The notes beneath the pieces were generated by a model. It ran no database searches. It saw only the letters and a program-made list of their open reading frames with translations, and was not told the origin of the DNA. 64,000 nt of DNA from Spirometra erinaceieuropaei (Eukaryota; Platyhelminthes; Cestoda; Diphyllobothriidea; Diphyllobothriidae), in NCBI GenBank assembly GCA_902702965.1, contig CACRXP010000315.1:1-64000 (forward strand), read 5' to 3'. Numbering within the stretch: position 1 is the first letter of the stretch; every line of letters begins with the position of its first letter. This document shows positions 31,440-43,771 of this stretch, one piece after another. The position numbers and the translations under genes were made by a program.

Positions 31440-32566
31440 TAATACCTTTGAACCCACTGAAACAATTGGAGAGCTCAATGCCTTCCGTCTAGGAAACGGG
31501 CAAACAGTCAGTCAGCACCAACACGCCTCCGACCTCCCGAAGTTGTGCTGGCCTGTAAGGAACAAGCCAAATTGATTCCCTCTCGGCGCTTTAGAATAGA
31601 ACGCACCAACCCCGACCTTTTTTCAACTGGATTACTCACCAACAGAGAGGCTGAAACGTCGTCTTCTAGTTATACAGCTGAGAAAGAGACTCAGCGAAGA
31701 ACGGAAGTTGGTCATCTACAACAATCAAGTCAGGCGGCATTCACCATTTTTCCTTTGGACGGGCCCAATCCGGATGACCGCGCAGTTGACATAGTTGGCA
31801 AAAGTCCTAGACGCATCGAGACCACTTCTCCGACGGCCATAAATCGCAAGCTGGAATTCCTGTATACAAATGTGCAGAGCACGTTATCGAAAGCCGACGA
31901 GCTAAAGACCCATCTATCTGATCTATCCCCGAATGTACTCTCATTTACGGGAACTTAGTTAAATCGACAGGTGGACAGTTGTGAGTTAACCATGCCAGGA
32001 TACCACCTGTTTAGAAAAGACAAGCCATGACGCCAGGGAAGAGGCGTACTCACGTATGTAAAACATGGGCTTATAGTTTCATACAGAACAGACAAATTTG
32101 CGTGTAGTTCTGAGACAATTTGGCTAACTATTAAAGCACCGGATTCACCAAGCCTAGACGTCCCGGCAGTCTACGCACCGCCGAGAAATGATCCCACGGT
32201 TGACGCCCGTCTGATTGCGGACCTGGAGAGATTCTCTATTCAGTTCGAAGTTAGTCATAGGAGACTTCAATGCAGTTCTTATTGACTGGAGTTCGGCTTG
32301 CGTATCTGGTCCAGACCATACTTGTGACCGATGTTTGCTGGACATGACGCTCAGGTTATTTCTCACTCAGCATGTCTCGTTTCCGACGAGGTTGCGCGAA
32401 GGGTAACAGTCAAACTGTCTGAATCTGGTCCTTACGAAGTCGCTGGACAGCATTGGTGAGGTACAGTGTCAACTTCTCCTTGGTCTAAGCGACCACTTCG
32501 TACTGTTGTTGAAGTACTCCATCTTTCCTTTACCCGAACAAGCCACCAGAGTTAGAAGAAACACTT
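31440..32566 (+). mobile_element. CR1-like LINE: ORF1 C-terminus and AP endonuclease (decayed)
   Basis: Plus strand, changing frames. A first-ORF tail of the type FRLGNG...LSEERKLVIYNNQVRR is followed by the endonuclease: LEFLYTNVQSTLSKADELKT, LSPNVLSFTGT (catalytic Glu of the family TETW lost to Gly and a stop), GYHLFRKD, RGVLTYVKHGL, VPAVYAPPRNDP, VIGDFNAVLIDW (GDFN kept) and TRCLLD-like text. QHVSFPTRL, NCLNLVLTKS and LSDHFVLLL then follow (family SDH kept). It stops at RRNTWRG near 32566, where Gypsy gag text begins. It is dead. Confidence 0.75.
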
Positions 32567-33590
32567 GGCGCGGTACACTGACGTGTTTCTACCGTGCTTC
32601 TGTAAATTCACATTCGACGAAGGAGAAGTCATCACTGTTGGAGATCCGAGACCAGTGCTTGAAGCTGCTAGAGAATGGAACAGACGATTTTCTGACGCTC
32701 ACCAGACTCTTCAATAGGGCGAATCAAACATTCAAGCTCTGTACGCTGGTAGAAACTCCGTTTAAGTGTGTCATCTTTGTGTGCGCTCTTTAATCACCTC
32801 ACTATGCCAAGATCGGAATTCGCCCGCCCAAAAGAATGGAAAAAATCCCCCAGTCCACTACTGAATATCGATTGTCGACGGCTCAAAAATCTTAAGCATG
32901 ATTCCGCCTTAATGGAACAGCCCAGTCCCGCACTTGTTGCCACGAGGGTTCATGCTGCCGCCAGCAAAAAATAAATGTCACCATGAAAGTCCCTGGACTC
33001 GAGTTCAGAAAACCGGCAACAGCATGTTGGAGATGTAGTGATTAACATTTCGTTCACTTCTGTCCATGTAAGAAGCGCGTTTGTCGGAAATGCCATAAGC
33101 AAGAGCACAGGGAAGATCACGGTCCAGCCGGCCGACCCTCCGAACTAAGGATACACAAGAGGAGGACGTGACGCCCCAAACGTACTTCGATCCATAACCG
33201 TCCAAAATGACACCTAATTTTGACCCCGTCTAAAACAAATTTTGAAGCGCGGCGAAAGTAGCTTAGGGTTATTGTCAATGGCGCACTAGTATGCCTCCAG
33301 AAAGATACCGCTACCGACACTAACCTCATCTCCAAGCATACCGGGCACATGACTGCACGGCCTCCGATGTGTGCATCGAACAAAAAAGCGTTGAATATTT
33401 CTGGAGGAATTCGCTGTCTCACTTTTCTACAAAAAATAGCAGAACTTTCTTCGCCAAGCTGGATCTGTCGAATGCATATCTCCAAATCGAAGTGACTGAA
33501 GAGTTCCGGGAGCTTTAAACGTTTAACACTCGTCGTGGTTTGTTCCAGTCTACTTGCTGGCCATCTGGTGTGGAAACTGTTCTCGCTATT
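32567..33590 (+). mobile_element. Ty3/Gypsy remnant (gag - protease - RT motif A)
   Basis: Gag reads FYRASVNSHSTKEKSSLLEI, then LLENGTDDFLTLTRLFNRAN and PFKCVIFVCAL. A zinc knuckle near 33065-33125 (CRKCHKQEHREDHG) has its last Cys changed to Gly. The protease region has DTATDTNLISKHTGHMTARP. A deletion then brings RT motif A (FAKLDLSNAYLQIEVTEEFR) directly downstream at 33430-33515. It ends near 33590 beside the tRNA-like palindrome. It belongs to the same family as the copies at 8500 and 54000. Confidence 0.7.
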
Positions 33591-33593
33591 CCT

Positions 33594-33796
33594 ATTGACC
33601 CAACTGTGAAAAACTCGGCCCCTCGGTGTGATTCGAACCCACGCAGTAAGGGTAAGGCTTTAGTACAGTTAACGCTCTGACCACTTGAGCTACGAGGCCT
33701 CGCCGGAAGACGTGAGTTTTATCACATTCGGGCCTTCCCCTTACTGCGTGGGTTCGAATCCCACTGAGGCGCCGAGTTTTGCACAGTTGGGTCAAT
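33594..33796. repeat. tRNA-like palindromic repeat
   Basis: Two roughly 63-bp arms (33594-33658 and 33732-33796) are inverted copies. Each contains the B-box-like 'tgcgtgggttcgaatc' and an outer 'gccgagttt..cacagttggg'. The central 73 bp, read on the minus strand from 33700, starts GGCCTCGTAGCTCAAGTGG, a good tRNA A box. The minus reading 33700-33615 therefore has tRNA order, but the acceptor stem pairs poorly and the anticodon region is too long, so I call it a tRNA-derived repeat rather than a tRNA gene. Confidence 0.65.
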
Positions 33797-33799
33797 ATG

Positions 33800-34060
33800 A
33801 ATCATTGAAAATCTGCGAAAACATCTATGAATATATTTAAATTTATAAGGCATCGAAAATCAAAGAGAAAAGTTCATACTACTTAAGTAGTCATTTTTAC
33901 AGAGTGTATCTTTTGAAGGCTGCTAAAAATAGTTTCTTCAACAGCCGGCGTCCAAAAGTAACTGAAATATCTTGGGATTATGCTGAACGATAATTAGTAT
34001 TACAACCATATTTTCGAGTCAAAAACGCCTTTGATGAGTTAGCACATCTACTGTAAGTGC
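33800..34060. mobile_element. DNA-transposon-like TIR element, one end only
   Basis: Matches the right end of the larger element at 45349-47300. Landmarks are 'cttaagtagtcatttttaca', 'tgggattatgctg', 'gtattacaacc', 'gagtcaaaaacg' and the terminal 'gagttagcacatctactg'. No transposase is visible. Confidence 0.6.
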
Positions 34061-34079
34061 ATTGGCATGAAACGACTCA

Positions 34080-34640
34080 ACAACTGGGGCAGCTGACTCG
34101 TTCCTGGAACAAATGCGTCCTCTCATCAAAGGCGTCAGTGAGGACCACATTCAAGGCATAGACTATCTCACAAGCCCCGTGTTTCGGGATCCACATCGAT
34201 TACGCTGGACCGAAAGTCTATCATGACAGTCAGAGCCACAATCAACCGCCTTTGACTACTGTTCAGTAGATTTAGTTGCTCAAAACTTTAGTGAGCGACA
34301 ACAGAGGGAAGTTCATTTGCGTTCGCCATCTTATCACACGCAATCAAATGGACGGTTTGAACGATTCACCGATACGTTCAAGCGGGCTCTCTAGATGTCA
34401 AAGGGGGAGGCGACCATGGGAAAAGTTCTCGAAATATTCCTGTTGAACTATCCTGTAACCCCAAACCCAAACTCACCAAATGACTTCTATCCTGCATACC
34501 ACTGGTGATAAATGCAGCATCAGCTTTTAGATGTAGTTAAGCTAATGTTGACGACGTCCTACTCAAGAGCGCATCGAAGACACGTTGGTATTTTGCTCCC
34601 TTCCCCAGTCAGTTTAAATTCACAAGGACTGCCATCAGAG
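34080..34640 (+). mobile_element. Ty3/Gypsy integrase fragment (block B)
   Basis: Frames give HIDYAGPKVYH (family HIDFAGP), then RSPSYHTQSNGRFERFTDTF with KRAL (family PPYHPQSNGQAERFVDTFKRAL), EKFSKYSC/LEIFLLNYPVTPNPNSPN and PAYHW. The catalytic Glu position falls in the SYHTQSNGRFERF block. It is interrupted by stops. Counterparts occur at 41640 and, inverted, at 52480. The downstream 34640-35060 sequence, shared by all three blocks, may be the 3' untranslated or LTR part. Confidence 0.7.
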
Positions 34641-35639
34641 TTGTAATAATTGTAACCACCAAACGCTCATTTCTTTCCCTGTGTAGAATTACAGATCAGC
34701 TCACAAAACGAAAGATGCCATTTAAAATCGCACAAATTATCCATAGAGTGACTACTGTACATCACATTTTATAATATTAATGTTTTCAACACTTAAAAAA
34801 TTCGTTTATCTGATCGGTTTAGAAAACTTGGCAAATCTAAGTAGAACCTCCGTATCCGTCTGATGTTTCCATTTTCAAATTTTTGATATAGTTTGCTTCC
34901 TTGTAACAAACAGGGAGTTCATAGGTTCAACGCCTACGTTTCCCTCAAATAAACTGAAATTAGGCAAATGCAAATGCTGGAATTGACTAAGACATTTAGG
35001 CGTTGTTTTCGTGTCTAATAATTGTTTTGATTCCCACGAGTGCTAAGAATATGGAGCACGCAGATGTGCCACCCTGATCAACGTTCGTGTTTTTCTACTG
35101 TTTAAACAAACATCTATGCGCGTCTCAGCAATCCATCCTAACGCGAGAAGTTTGTGGGGGATTGCAGTCAAGATAGGCTGACACAGCTTGTGTATCCTCA
35201 GCCATCTCACGCAAAACACCTTCCACCACTTTTTAGCGCAAGGACTCAATCGCCACTTCCCACGCAAGCGGAAGATGCACTTCTCACCTAATTCCCCCTT
35301 CAACTCCTCTGCTGCACGTGTGATCCGATTCTGAGACTATCACGGTGTACAAGCACCGTCAACTGACGCCCCAACTCAGTTTACGCAGTCTGCCCACTTG
35401 TGTGTTTGTTCGTTTGGAGTGACAGACTGGTGGGGTGAGAGTCTTGCAGAAACGACCACTTCTTAAAGTGAGCTCTTGCTCGCTCACGCATGTGAGGTGT
35501 TAGTGTTTGAGCTCAGTGTGCAGTGCCTTTCAGTCGTTGACTGAGTGGATATGCAGCCTTTTAGGGAAGATGGCCCAGGCAAATGCAGGACTGCGTGCCA
35601 CCCTTCTGGAACGCAAGGAATATAAGCGTCTGATATGCC

Positions 35640-36140
35640 AGGAGCAGCAAACCATGGTCCTCGCAGCCTGGTTTCCACTGGCCGTTCTCTGACACCCGGT
35701 TGCCTACTGGTAGATGCAGTTGCTTTCCCGCTGAGTACACAGTTCGTGAGCGTGGCTGCCCAGTCATCCTTATCGTCGTGATCCTTTGTGGTACTGTGAT
35801 TGGTTAAAATCCTGGCCAAGTTTTGCTTGTGGACGCGGGGGAGGGGGAGGTGTGGTGGTACGCCTAGGTAGGGGGTGCGGTCGTGCCAGCAACCTGCGTC
35901 ATCCCTCACCTCTGGTCTTCCTGACTACATCAGGAAAGCGGGCCCAGGTGGGGAGGAGAAGAGAGTGTGGTTGATTCGCGATCGGGCCCCTGTCTTCGCG
36001 ACTACTTCCTGGAACTCGCCTCTTTGCATCCACTATCACTATAAACTAATTCACGCGCAAGTCACCGTTTCTGCGTCACCTTTCTGCGGAGCAAACGGCG
36101 GACATCGTCGGGTACGACAGTCGAACTGTCATCTTTAGTC
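35640..36140 (+). repeat. Repeat X, copy 4
   Basis: Same order of landmarks as copy 1, from 'catggtcctcgcagcctgg' to 'aaactaattcacgcgcaag' and beyond. Closest to 42960-43455 and the inverted 50945-51480, as expected from the block duplication. Confidence 0.75.
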
Positions 36141-37032
36141 ACGTGCTACCCCCTGTCGGAAATGTTGAAAAGACAAACTACAAGTGTAATGCGCGCCTGT
36201 GTAATATTTCACCGTATTGTTAATATGGGATTGAATATGTGCACGCGGAAAAATCCTCTTCCTGTCGATCTGCTTTTTTGATGTATTCTTTCAAGCAGAA
36301 ACTATTTTCTATGCATAGGATAACCGTGAATATCTGTGATTTTTCTGTCAGGAGTAGAGCTGTTACGTTGGTGAACTTGTCTTGTTTAAAATGTACATTA
36401 CGGTGACAGCTCTATTTCATCCGGCGTCCGATGAGGCCATTGTGATATTTGACATATTTCCTGCGTAGGCCATATACTTAGATTTTCTGGGCTCACATTT
36501 CATAGCACATATCCATCGACCAGAGAGTTTGCTGAGGCGAAGGACTACTTAAAATAATTACCTGCCGTAGCGCCGCCTCGGTGATGTTTCGCGGTTTTTG
36601 CTGAGGAGAATAAGTGAGACCGAAACAGAACCCTTTTTTTGCGGTGAAACAATGAAAATATGACCAGGAGAAGCAGAATATAAAAAATGCAACGTATGTT
36701 CGTACACCGTTGTCACTTAAAAAATGATTAAACTCCCCGCGTACAATTTATTAAGTTGTTGGTAACTGCCCAGAACTAACCTTAAAGTTTGAAACTGGCA
36801 TTCTTAGGTGGGCGTAAACGCGGGGATAACAAAGATACCGGCCTACTGGTTGTTCGAGCCAAATTTAAAACCAGCAGGCAGGCACCGTATAATTTGCTGT
36901 CAAGGAAATTAATTTTGTCCGAGAAAAAAGTTCTTCTTTGAAGGTTGTGCAAGACAGGCTGTGAAACAAGCATATGACACGATAGCGTACAATAGTGGCG
37001 TTAAGGTTTCGGTGTAAGACAAACAAAGTCCG

Positions 37033-39040
37033 TCAAGAATTTATGATTACAGTTCGTTTGATCCAGTCAAGCACCGGTTCGTTAAGGACAAAGATACTGA
37101 ACCTTTTCGTGCAGTTTTGTCAATCAACGAGGCTACACCATAAAATATCCATTTCTCTTTCACCAAACAATGCGGTCCGCCTCCACTGTCACCGACACAG
37201 AGACCCTAAATAGACCAAAAATCAGACGAATAAGCTTGTTACACTCCCTCTGCACATGCCCTGATGGTAATTCTTACCCCATATGTGTTGTCAGTGCAGA
37301 AATGTGCCTCTGGATTAAGCGCCCTAAATGCGTTCTTGCAATCGGATGTCTTTGCGATTGGCACGCGCACTTCCAGGAGAGTTTCCGGTTGTTCTGGAAG
37401 TGGTTGATGTGGTGGATTCGGGATATCCCCCCAGCCAGCAAAGTTGCAGAAATGTCCAACGGGGAGGCTTAATCCAGGTTCTGGCAAACATGCAAACTCG
37501 GCCACGGGAGCTTTGTAGACAAAGGTGTTAGTCAACATCTTGGTTTATATGTAAATTCATAACATCTCCGTATCTTACGTATAATTATCACTGAAAATTA
37601 TGAAAAGGTTCCGAAATTGAGCGACCAACACGGATCTTTCGCTAGTGCACGGACTCTTTTGAACAATCTGACTCTGATGAGGGGAATAGCTATAATAGCA
37701 GTTACGTGTCTATAGCGGAATTCAACACTATGGATGAGTTTCAGAACAGAAGTAGGTAGCCGAGATTACAATGTCATCTGATCTTGTCAGAAAAGTTTGG
37801 CTTACGTTCAACCTGGATGTTACAGAAATAATTTTCGTAGTTCCAGCCTTTTGATTTTTATCAAATATTATGATCTACCTTTTAATGTGATCAAACCGTT
37901 ATTGCGACTCTACTCTGCTGCAACGAAATGACTATAGGACAAGTTCTAGATAGTACTTTTTCCAATCAATTGAACTATTATTGGCACAGTTTATTTTTAG
38001 CTCAAGACGACCGCTAACTGTGTAATTTGTAGTGATTTGTTCTTAAAAACATCTGAAATTTGCGAATGACTGATCAAAGATAATACTATAAATAAAGATA
38101 CGCAAAACGGTTCTCATAATGAATTGATAAAAACTGATCAAATGTATATTGTATCACCTTGCGTAAAGGACGATTTGACGTTCATCGCACGACTACTTGG
38201 TTCAGCTTCAGGAGTGCGAAGTCGAAGCCAATGGGGGCTTTGTGGATAGGGAATCTCGGATGTATTATAATGCGGTCTACTATGACGCTGAACGCTGGAA
38301 GCCCGCGCCGGGTAAAGTTATGATCGCCTATGCGAACGACCATGGTGTTGCCGGTGATTTCATTATATGAGAATGGCTGGCCAAGTGGGGCAGGTTTGCA
38401 TTGAAGCGCCGCAATTATACAGTGGGAGGCGGTCAACACCCATGTGGGCGCAATGAGGGTCCCTCCACAAAATGGAATTGGCCCATAAACTGAAGACATC
38501 AGTCCAACCTGCCAAAATGAATATTAAGTCAGGTTCTACTTCAAATATCCAAGTTTAATGTGTTGAAGCGTTGGGTCGGGGTTAGAGTTAGTTCTGCGGC
38601 TGGAGCACAGCAGTATTTACTAATCCTGGAGTTAAGCGTAAGGCCTTCTGTATTTTGGCTGAGGGGTGCTTCTCCTTCAACTTCCTACGAGTTGATTCGT
38701 GTAAAAATCATCAACAGGGAAGTCTAATAATGGGCGCATGGCTTATGGTAGTCTAGGTGCCGTAGAATGAGAATGGGGTTGAAATAGCGTTCCAGAGAGC
38801 ATACAACTGAATCATACCGAGTTTTTTTCAACATAAGAAACTATCTACGGGTAATAAAAAAGGTCTCTTATGAGTTTTCATTTTTTTGTTAATGATGCAC
38901 AATGTAAATCTACTACCTGCCATGGATAGCTATTTTCAGGGGCCGCCGTCTTTTTCGTCGTGTAACCTTCGGGCGGAGTCTGGGATTCCGGGCGATTTCC
39001 GCAATCCGGGACAATCCATCGATTAGAACTTCATCCTGGC
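37033..39040 (-). pseudogene. Chymotrypsin-fold serine protease, copy B (pseudogene)
   Basis: Exons 39040-38917, 38508-38184, 37510-37278 and 37205-37033 correspond to copy A. Three independent defects are visible. Exon 1 is 124 rather than 125 nt, with one G missing near the CCCGG before the Cys codon, shifting frame. The donor after exon 2 reads GAACGT where A and C have GTACGT. Exon 4 is 173 rather than 174 nt, losing a base after the catalytic Ser region. The catalytic His (LTASHC, with Ala changed to Ser), Asp (FDFALLKL) and Ser (CVGDSGGG) codons persist. The donor after exon 1 (GTAGTA) is intact, unlike in copy A. It is a decayed gene. Confidence 0.85.
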
Positions 39041-40369
39041 CTTGAATGTAAAAACGTTAGTATATAAGCATTCAAAATATCCGAAATATTGCTGGAGTTC
39101 ATTTACTTCCAAATCGAAAGATAAGTTAATTTTTGAAAACAGATTAGCAAGAAGAAAAAACGCATCGAGAATTTCTGGTCGAGGTGATACTACATTTACG
39201 TCATAATTTAAAGTAAATTTAAGGAAAACAACTAAGCGTTTAAAAGCTTCTACTGGTTACTGTAAAATGATGGTTGGTACCTATTACGGTGGCCACGAGG
39301 AGAATCGCTCCAAAGATATACACTGCTAACCACATCTGACTTTATTCGCAGAATGACGGGAGTTAAAGAGGCACGTTGAGTGTGAGAGACATTCTGATGT
39401 TTATATATTAATTGTCAGCTATGTAAACTAATGTACGATGGAGAAAATTGGGGCAAACCAATAGAAGAAACGGAAGCCTATGTTGTACGCAATGCTCCTG
39501 TTGTATTTTTCCAGATCTGCTGACTGTTCTGTAGGTCACTGTTCAAACAAACCTTTGCAGAGCTGTTGCAAAATTCTGGAATTAAAAATACCAACGGGTA
39601 GAAAATGTATTCTTTTGTCTGACAAACTAACATTACAGTGTCCTGGAATTGTAGTCGTACGCGTATTCTGAAAAATTCCATCAGTTAAGTGTCAAACACC
39701 AAAAAAATGATATCGTACATGTAGTAAATGGGAACTTTTCCCTGCGGTGAAGCAAGCAGGTGCTATAATGCAACGAAAGTTTGAAGAAACTTTAAGTATC
39801 AGAATTCTCATATTCAAAGGGTACTACACTTAATTGGGCTTGCAACCAGTCCTAACTCAAGTTCCACCCATTAAGCAGTAATAAAGTTTGCCATTTGTTA
39901 ATATACTGGTGATTTCTTCTATGAATAACTAATCCATACCAAACATGCTTGCGCGGAATGTCGATATTTCTTAAAACCAGTCTACGCTAACTTTTTAATA
40001 AATTTCGCCAGTCGCATACATGAAACAGTGGCTGAATGCGGGTATTGGTGTTGCTTTAGAGAAAATGGCAGTGTTTTCGAAGCTGGAATAACACATTCGC
40101 AACTTTTCAAGGTATAAATCTACTATGAGCAAAGTGTACTGGCGTCAAAGCATCTCGCCGGGGCTTGCCACCTACATTCCGTCGTTGAATAGCGTAGACA
40201 AGGGGTATAAAATATACAATCTGACGCACATTCAGATTACCTTAGCATGAGGGTTGAAGGTCAAATTCCGGAACCCATGAATATGATCACTTAAAGCTCG
40301 ATGGAAAAAGGAAAGAAGGAAGGCATAGTGTCGTACGAAAGCGTGAGTATGTCTGTGGACCGACAGTTA

Positions 40370-40700
40370 GACCGTCGATTTCGACGAAATCCACCGTGTG
40401 TTCCACAACAGGGTGCAACAGGCTCGGTGACTTGCGCGTGGATTAGTTTATAATGATAGTGGACTTGCGCAGCATTTACCACACTCTCTCTTCTCCACTT
40501 CCCACCTAAACCCGGTGTCAAGACAGAGTTAAGAAGACCGGAGGCGGGGGGGACGCAGGAGGATGGCACGGTTGAGCCCGCACCACCTGGCGTCTCACAC
40601 CAAAACCCACGATCCACACAGCAAATGACCAGGATTTTGAAGAACAACAACAACAGCAGCAGCAACAACAGCAACAACACCTCAACAGGGGTCAGAAGAA
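40370..40700 (-). repeat. Repeat X, copy 5 (inverted) with CAA/CAG run
   Basis: Same landmarks inverted. An imperfect CAA/CAG trinucleotide run at about 40648-40680 gives a poly-Leu frame on the minus strand. This is not a protein. Confidence 0.65.
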
Positions 40701-41559
40701 CGAGAATAATGTGAACCAAAAGATCGAAGTATAGCAGGACAAGATCAGGCGAATCACATCGTCAGTTTTATTGCAAAGGCTAGGTCTCTCTTTACACATT
40801 GCGATGTTAGTAGGCAGTCTGCACGCAGAGGGTAAAGATGAACTGTGCAATTACCAAGACCACGTGGCAAACCTAACACTACAATAGTTGGCCTCCAGCC
40901 ACTCTCCGGACATCACCGTGCCTTTTAATTTGTCTTTCGCTGCTTTAAATGACGCTTCGCCTAGATTTCACGGAGCGTTGTGCATCGTGAACTGCAAATA
41001 CAAGTACGAGTATAGACCCTAGAATATACTGGTCTACCCCAAGTTCGCAGTTACTTCCGCTGGAAATTAAAGGTTAAACATTTCTCAATTGGAGTATCCA
41101 CCAGAAACCAGACGGGAAACGTTGGTGTACTCACTGATGAGCCGAACCACTCGCAGCTGTCACATATGGCGGAAGAATGTCGGCGAAACGCGCGTGTATG
41201 AGCTTTTAGCTGCTGCTAATATGGTATCCTCTTGCCCTAAAAATACAACTTATTTTGCACTCATTACTTGTTATCCACGTTGCGAATCGACAGGAAGCAG
41301 ATGGTATACCGTGGAAAATCGTTTGATGACAACTGACCCTACTGTCTATGCTTGTTGTAAATTCCGAATTTAGAAAGCTGCGCATTGTAACACTATGAAG
41401 CGCAGTGCAAACATCATCAGACAACAGTTTGATTTAAGTTGCCGATAACTCCGAAGATTCAGCATGCATCACAGAAGCGGCCACGAAATTACCAAGCATG
41501 CCTCACCAACTTCTGTTTTATTGCGCCTAGTTAACTATAGAGTAACATCACTGAGACCG

Positions 41560-41632
41560 TGACTGAGTGGTTAGGGGCATTGGACGGGTCGCGGGATTGA
41601 GCTCCAGGTGTCCGACACCTCGGGGTTGGGCG
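41560..41632 (+). mobile_element. Truncated SINE head at the B/C block junction
   Basis: A-box-like 'gtgactgagtggttaggggc' and a reduced B box 'gggtcgcgggattgagc', then an abrupt change at about 41631 into Gypsy integrase text of block C. It marks the tandem junction. Confidence 0.6.
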
Positions 41633-41639
41633 ATAACAG

Positions 41640-41960
41640 AGGGTGGTACATTTGCGTTCTCTCTCGTATCACCGGCAGTCAAATTGACGGTTTGAACGAT
41701 TCGTCGATACGTTCAAGCGGGCTCAGTAGATATCAGAGGGGAGGGGATCGTGGGAAAAGTTCTCGAAATATCCCTGTTGAACTATCCTGTAACCCCATAC
41801 CCAAACTCACCAAACGGCTTCTATCCCACGTCCTAGTTGTGATGGATGCAAAATCAACTTTTAGATGTAGGTAAGTTAATATTGACGACGTCATACTCAA
41901 GAGCGTATCAAATACGTGTTGGTATTTCGCTCCCTAACCCAGTCGGTTTGAATCCGCTGG
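41640..41960 (+). mobile_element. Ty3/Gypsy integrase fragment (block C)
   Basis: Same segment as 34293-34640, more decayed: CVLSRITGSQIDGLNDSSIR in one frame, the frame of the conserved ERFVDTFKRAL being broken. It is a duplicated remnant, not an independent insertion. Confidence 0.65.
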
Positions 41961-42959
41961 AACCGCCAACAAAGTTGTAATAATTGTAACCACCAGACAC
42001 TCATTTCTTTCCCTGTGTAGAATTACAGATCATCTCATAAAAGGAAAGATACCATTTAAGATCACCCCAATTATCCATGGAGTGACTACTGTACATCACA
42101 TTTTGTAATGTTAATGTTTACAACACTTGGAAAAATTCGTTTATCTGTCTGGTTTCGAAATCTTATGTAGCCGTTTCATGTTTCCATTTGCAAATTTTTG
42201 ATATAACTTGCTTCCTTGCAACAAACAGGGAGTTCAAAGGTTCAACACGTATGCCTCCCTCAAATAAACTGAAAGTAAAACTAAGCGAATGCAAATGCGG
42301 GTACTGACTGGGACATTTAGGCGTTGTTTTCGTGTCTAGTAAATGTTTTGAGGCCTGCGAGTGATAAGAACATGGAGAAAGCAGATGTGCCACCCGGATC
42401 AACGTTTGTGTTTTTCTACTTTAAAAAAACATCAATGCGCGACTCAGCAGTCCATCCAAACGCAAGGAGTTTGTGCAAGATTGCAGTCAAGATAGGCTGA
42501 CACAGGTTGTGTATCCTCAGCCAGCACACGCAAAAACATCTTCCACCGCCTTTTAGCGCAAGGGCTCCATCGCCACCTCCCACGCAAGCGGAAGGTGCAC
42601 TTCTCAGCGCCTTCCCCCTTCCACTCCTCTGCTGCATGTGTGATCCGGTTCTGAGACTATCACGGTGCACAAGCACCGTCGACTGACGCCCTAAATCAGT
42701 TTACGCAGTCAGCCCAGTTGTGTGTTTGTTCGTTCGGAGTGACAGGCTGGTGGGGTGAGAGTGTGAAAGAAACGACCACTTCTTAAAGTGAGCTCTTACT
42801 CGCTCAAGCATGTAAGGTGTTAGTGTTTGATCTCAGTGTGCAGTGCCTTTCAGTCGTTGACTGACTGGTTATCCTGCCTTTTAGGGAAGATGGCCCAGGC
42901 AAATGCAGGACTGCGTGTCACTCTTCTGGACCGCAAGGAATCTAAGCGTCTGATATGCC

Positions 42960-43455
42960 AGGATGAGCAAACCATGGCCCTCGCAGCCTGGTTTCCACTG
43001 GCGGTTCTCTGACACCCGGTTCCCTGCCAGTAGATGCGGTTGCGCTACCGCTGGATATACAGTTCGTGAGCATGACTGTCCAGTCATCCTTATCTTTGTG
43101 ATCCGTTGTGGTACTGTGGTTGGTTAAAATCCTTGTCAATTTTTGCTTGCGGACGCGGGGGAAGGGGAGGTGCTGTGGTACGCCTAGGTAGGGGGTGCGG
43201 TCGTGCCAGCAACCTGCGCCCATCCTCACCTCTGGTCTTCCTGACTATGTCTGGACACCTGACACAGACGGGGAGGAGAAGAGAATGCGGTATATTTCGC
43301 GATGGTGCCTCCGTCTTCGCGACTACTTCCTGGAACTCGCCTCTTTGCATCCACTATCACTATCAACTAATTCACGCGCAAGTCACCGTTCCTGCGTCAC
43401 TTTTCTGCGGAGCAAACAGCGGACATCGTCGTATACGTCAGTCGAACTGTCATCT
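42960..43455 (+). repeat. Repeat X, copy 6
   Basis: Block C counterpart of copy 4. Confidence 0.75.
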
Positions 43456-43771
43456 TTAGTCATGTCGAAAATGTTGAAATAACAAACTACAAGTGTGACG
43501 CACGCCTGTGTAATATTTGGTATGGAATATTTGCTCTCAGGGAAGTCACAGTCCTGTCGACCTTCTGTTGTGGTGTATTCGTCTATGCAGAATCTGATTT
43601 CTATGCATAGCATAACAGTAAATATCTGTGAATTTTCTGTCAGGAGTAGAGCTATTCAGGCAAAAACACTTATTTTTTAAAGGTTATGTATGACAGGCTG
43701 TGAAACAAGCGTATGACACAATGGTGTACAATAGTGTCGTTGAAGCTCCGGTGTAATGCAAACAAAGTCAT

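Larger units (their letters stand above)
34293..41631 (+). repeat. Segmental duplication block B
   Basis: A 7.3-kb unit from Gypsy integrase through repeat X, protease copy B, spacer, inverted repeat X and the 3' part, ending in a truncated SINE head where block C begins with the same integrase text. Within it 34640-35640 and 39041-41600 contain no recognised genes, only sequence shared with blocks A, C and D. Confidence 0.75.

Noticed and set aside
33615..33700. A tRNA gene on the minus strand
   Set aside because: A and B boxes are good, but the acceptor stem pairs poorly and the anticodon arm region is too long and unpaired; it sits inside a palindromic repeat.
40291..40719. Poly-Leu membrane-like protein on the minus strand
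   Set aside because: The leucine run is a CAA/CAG simple repeat inside repeat X copy 5.
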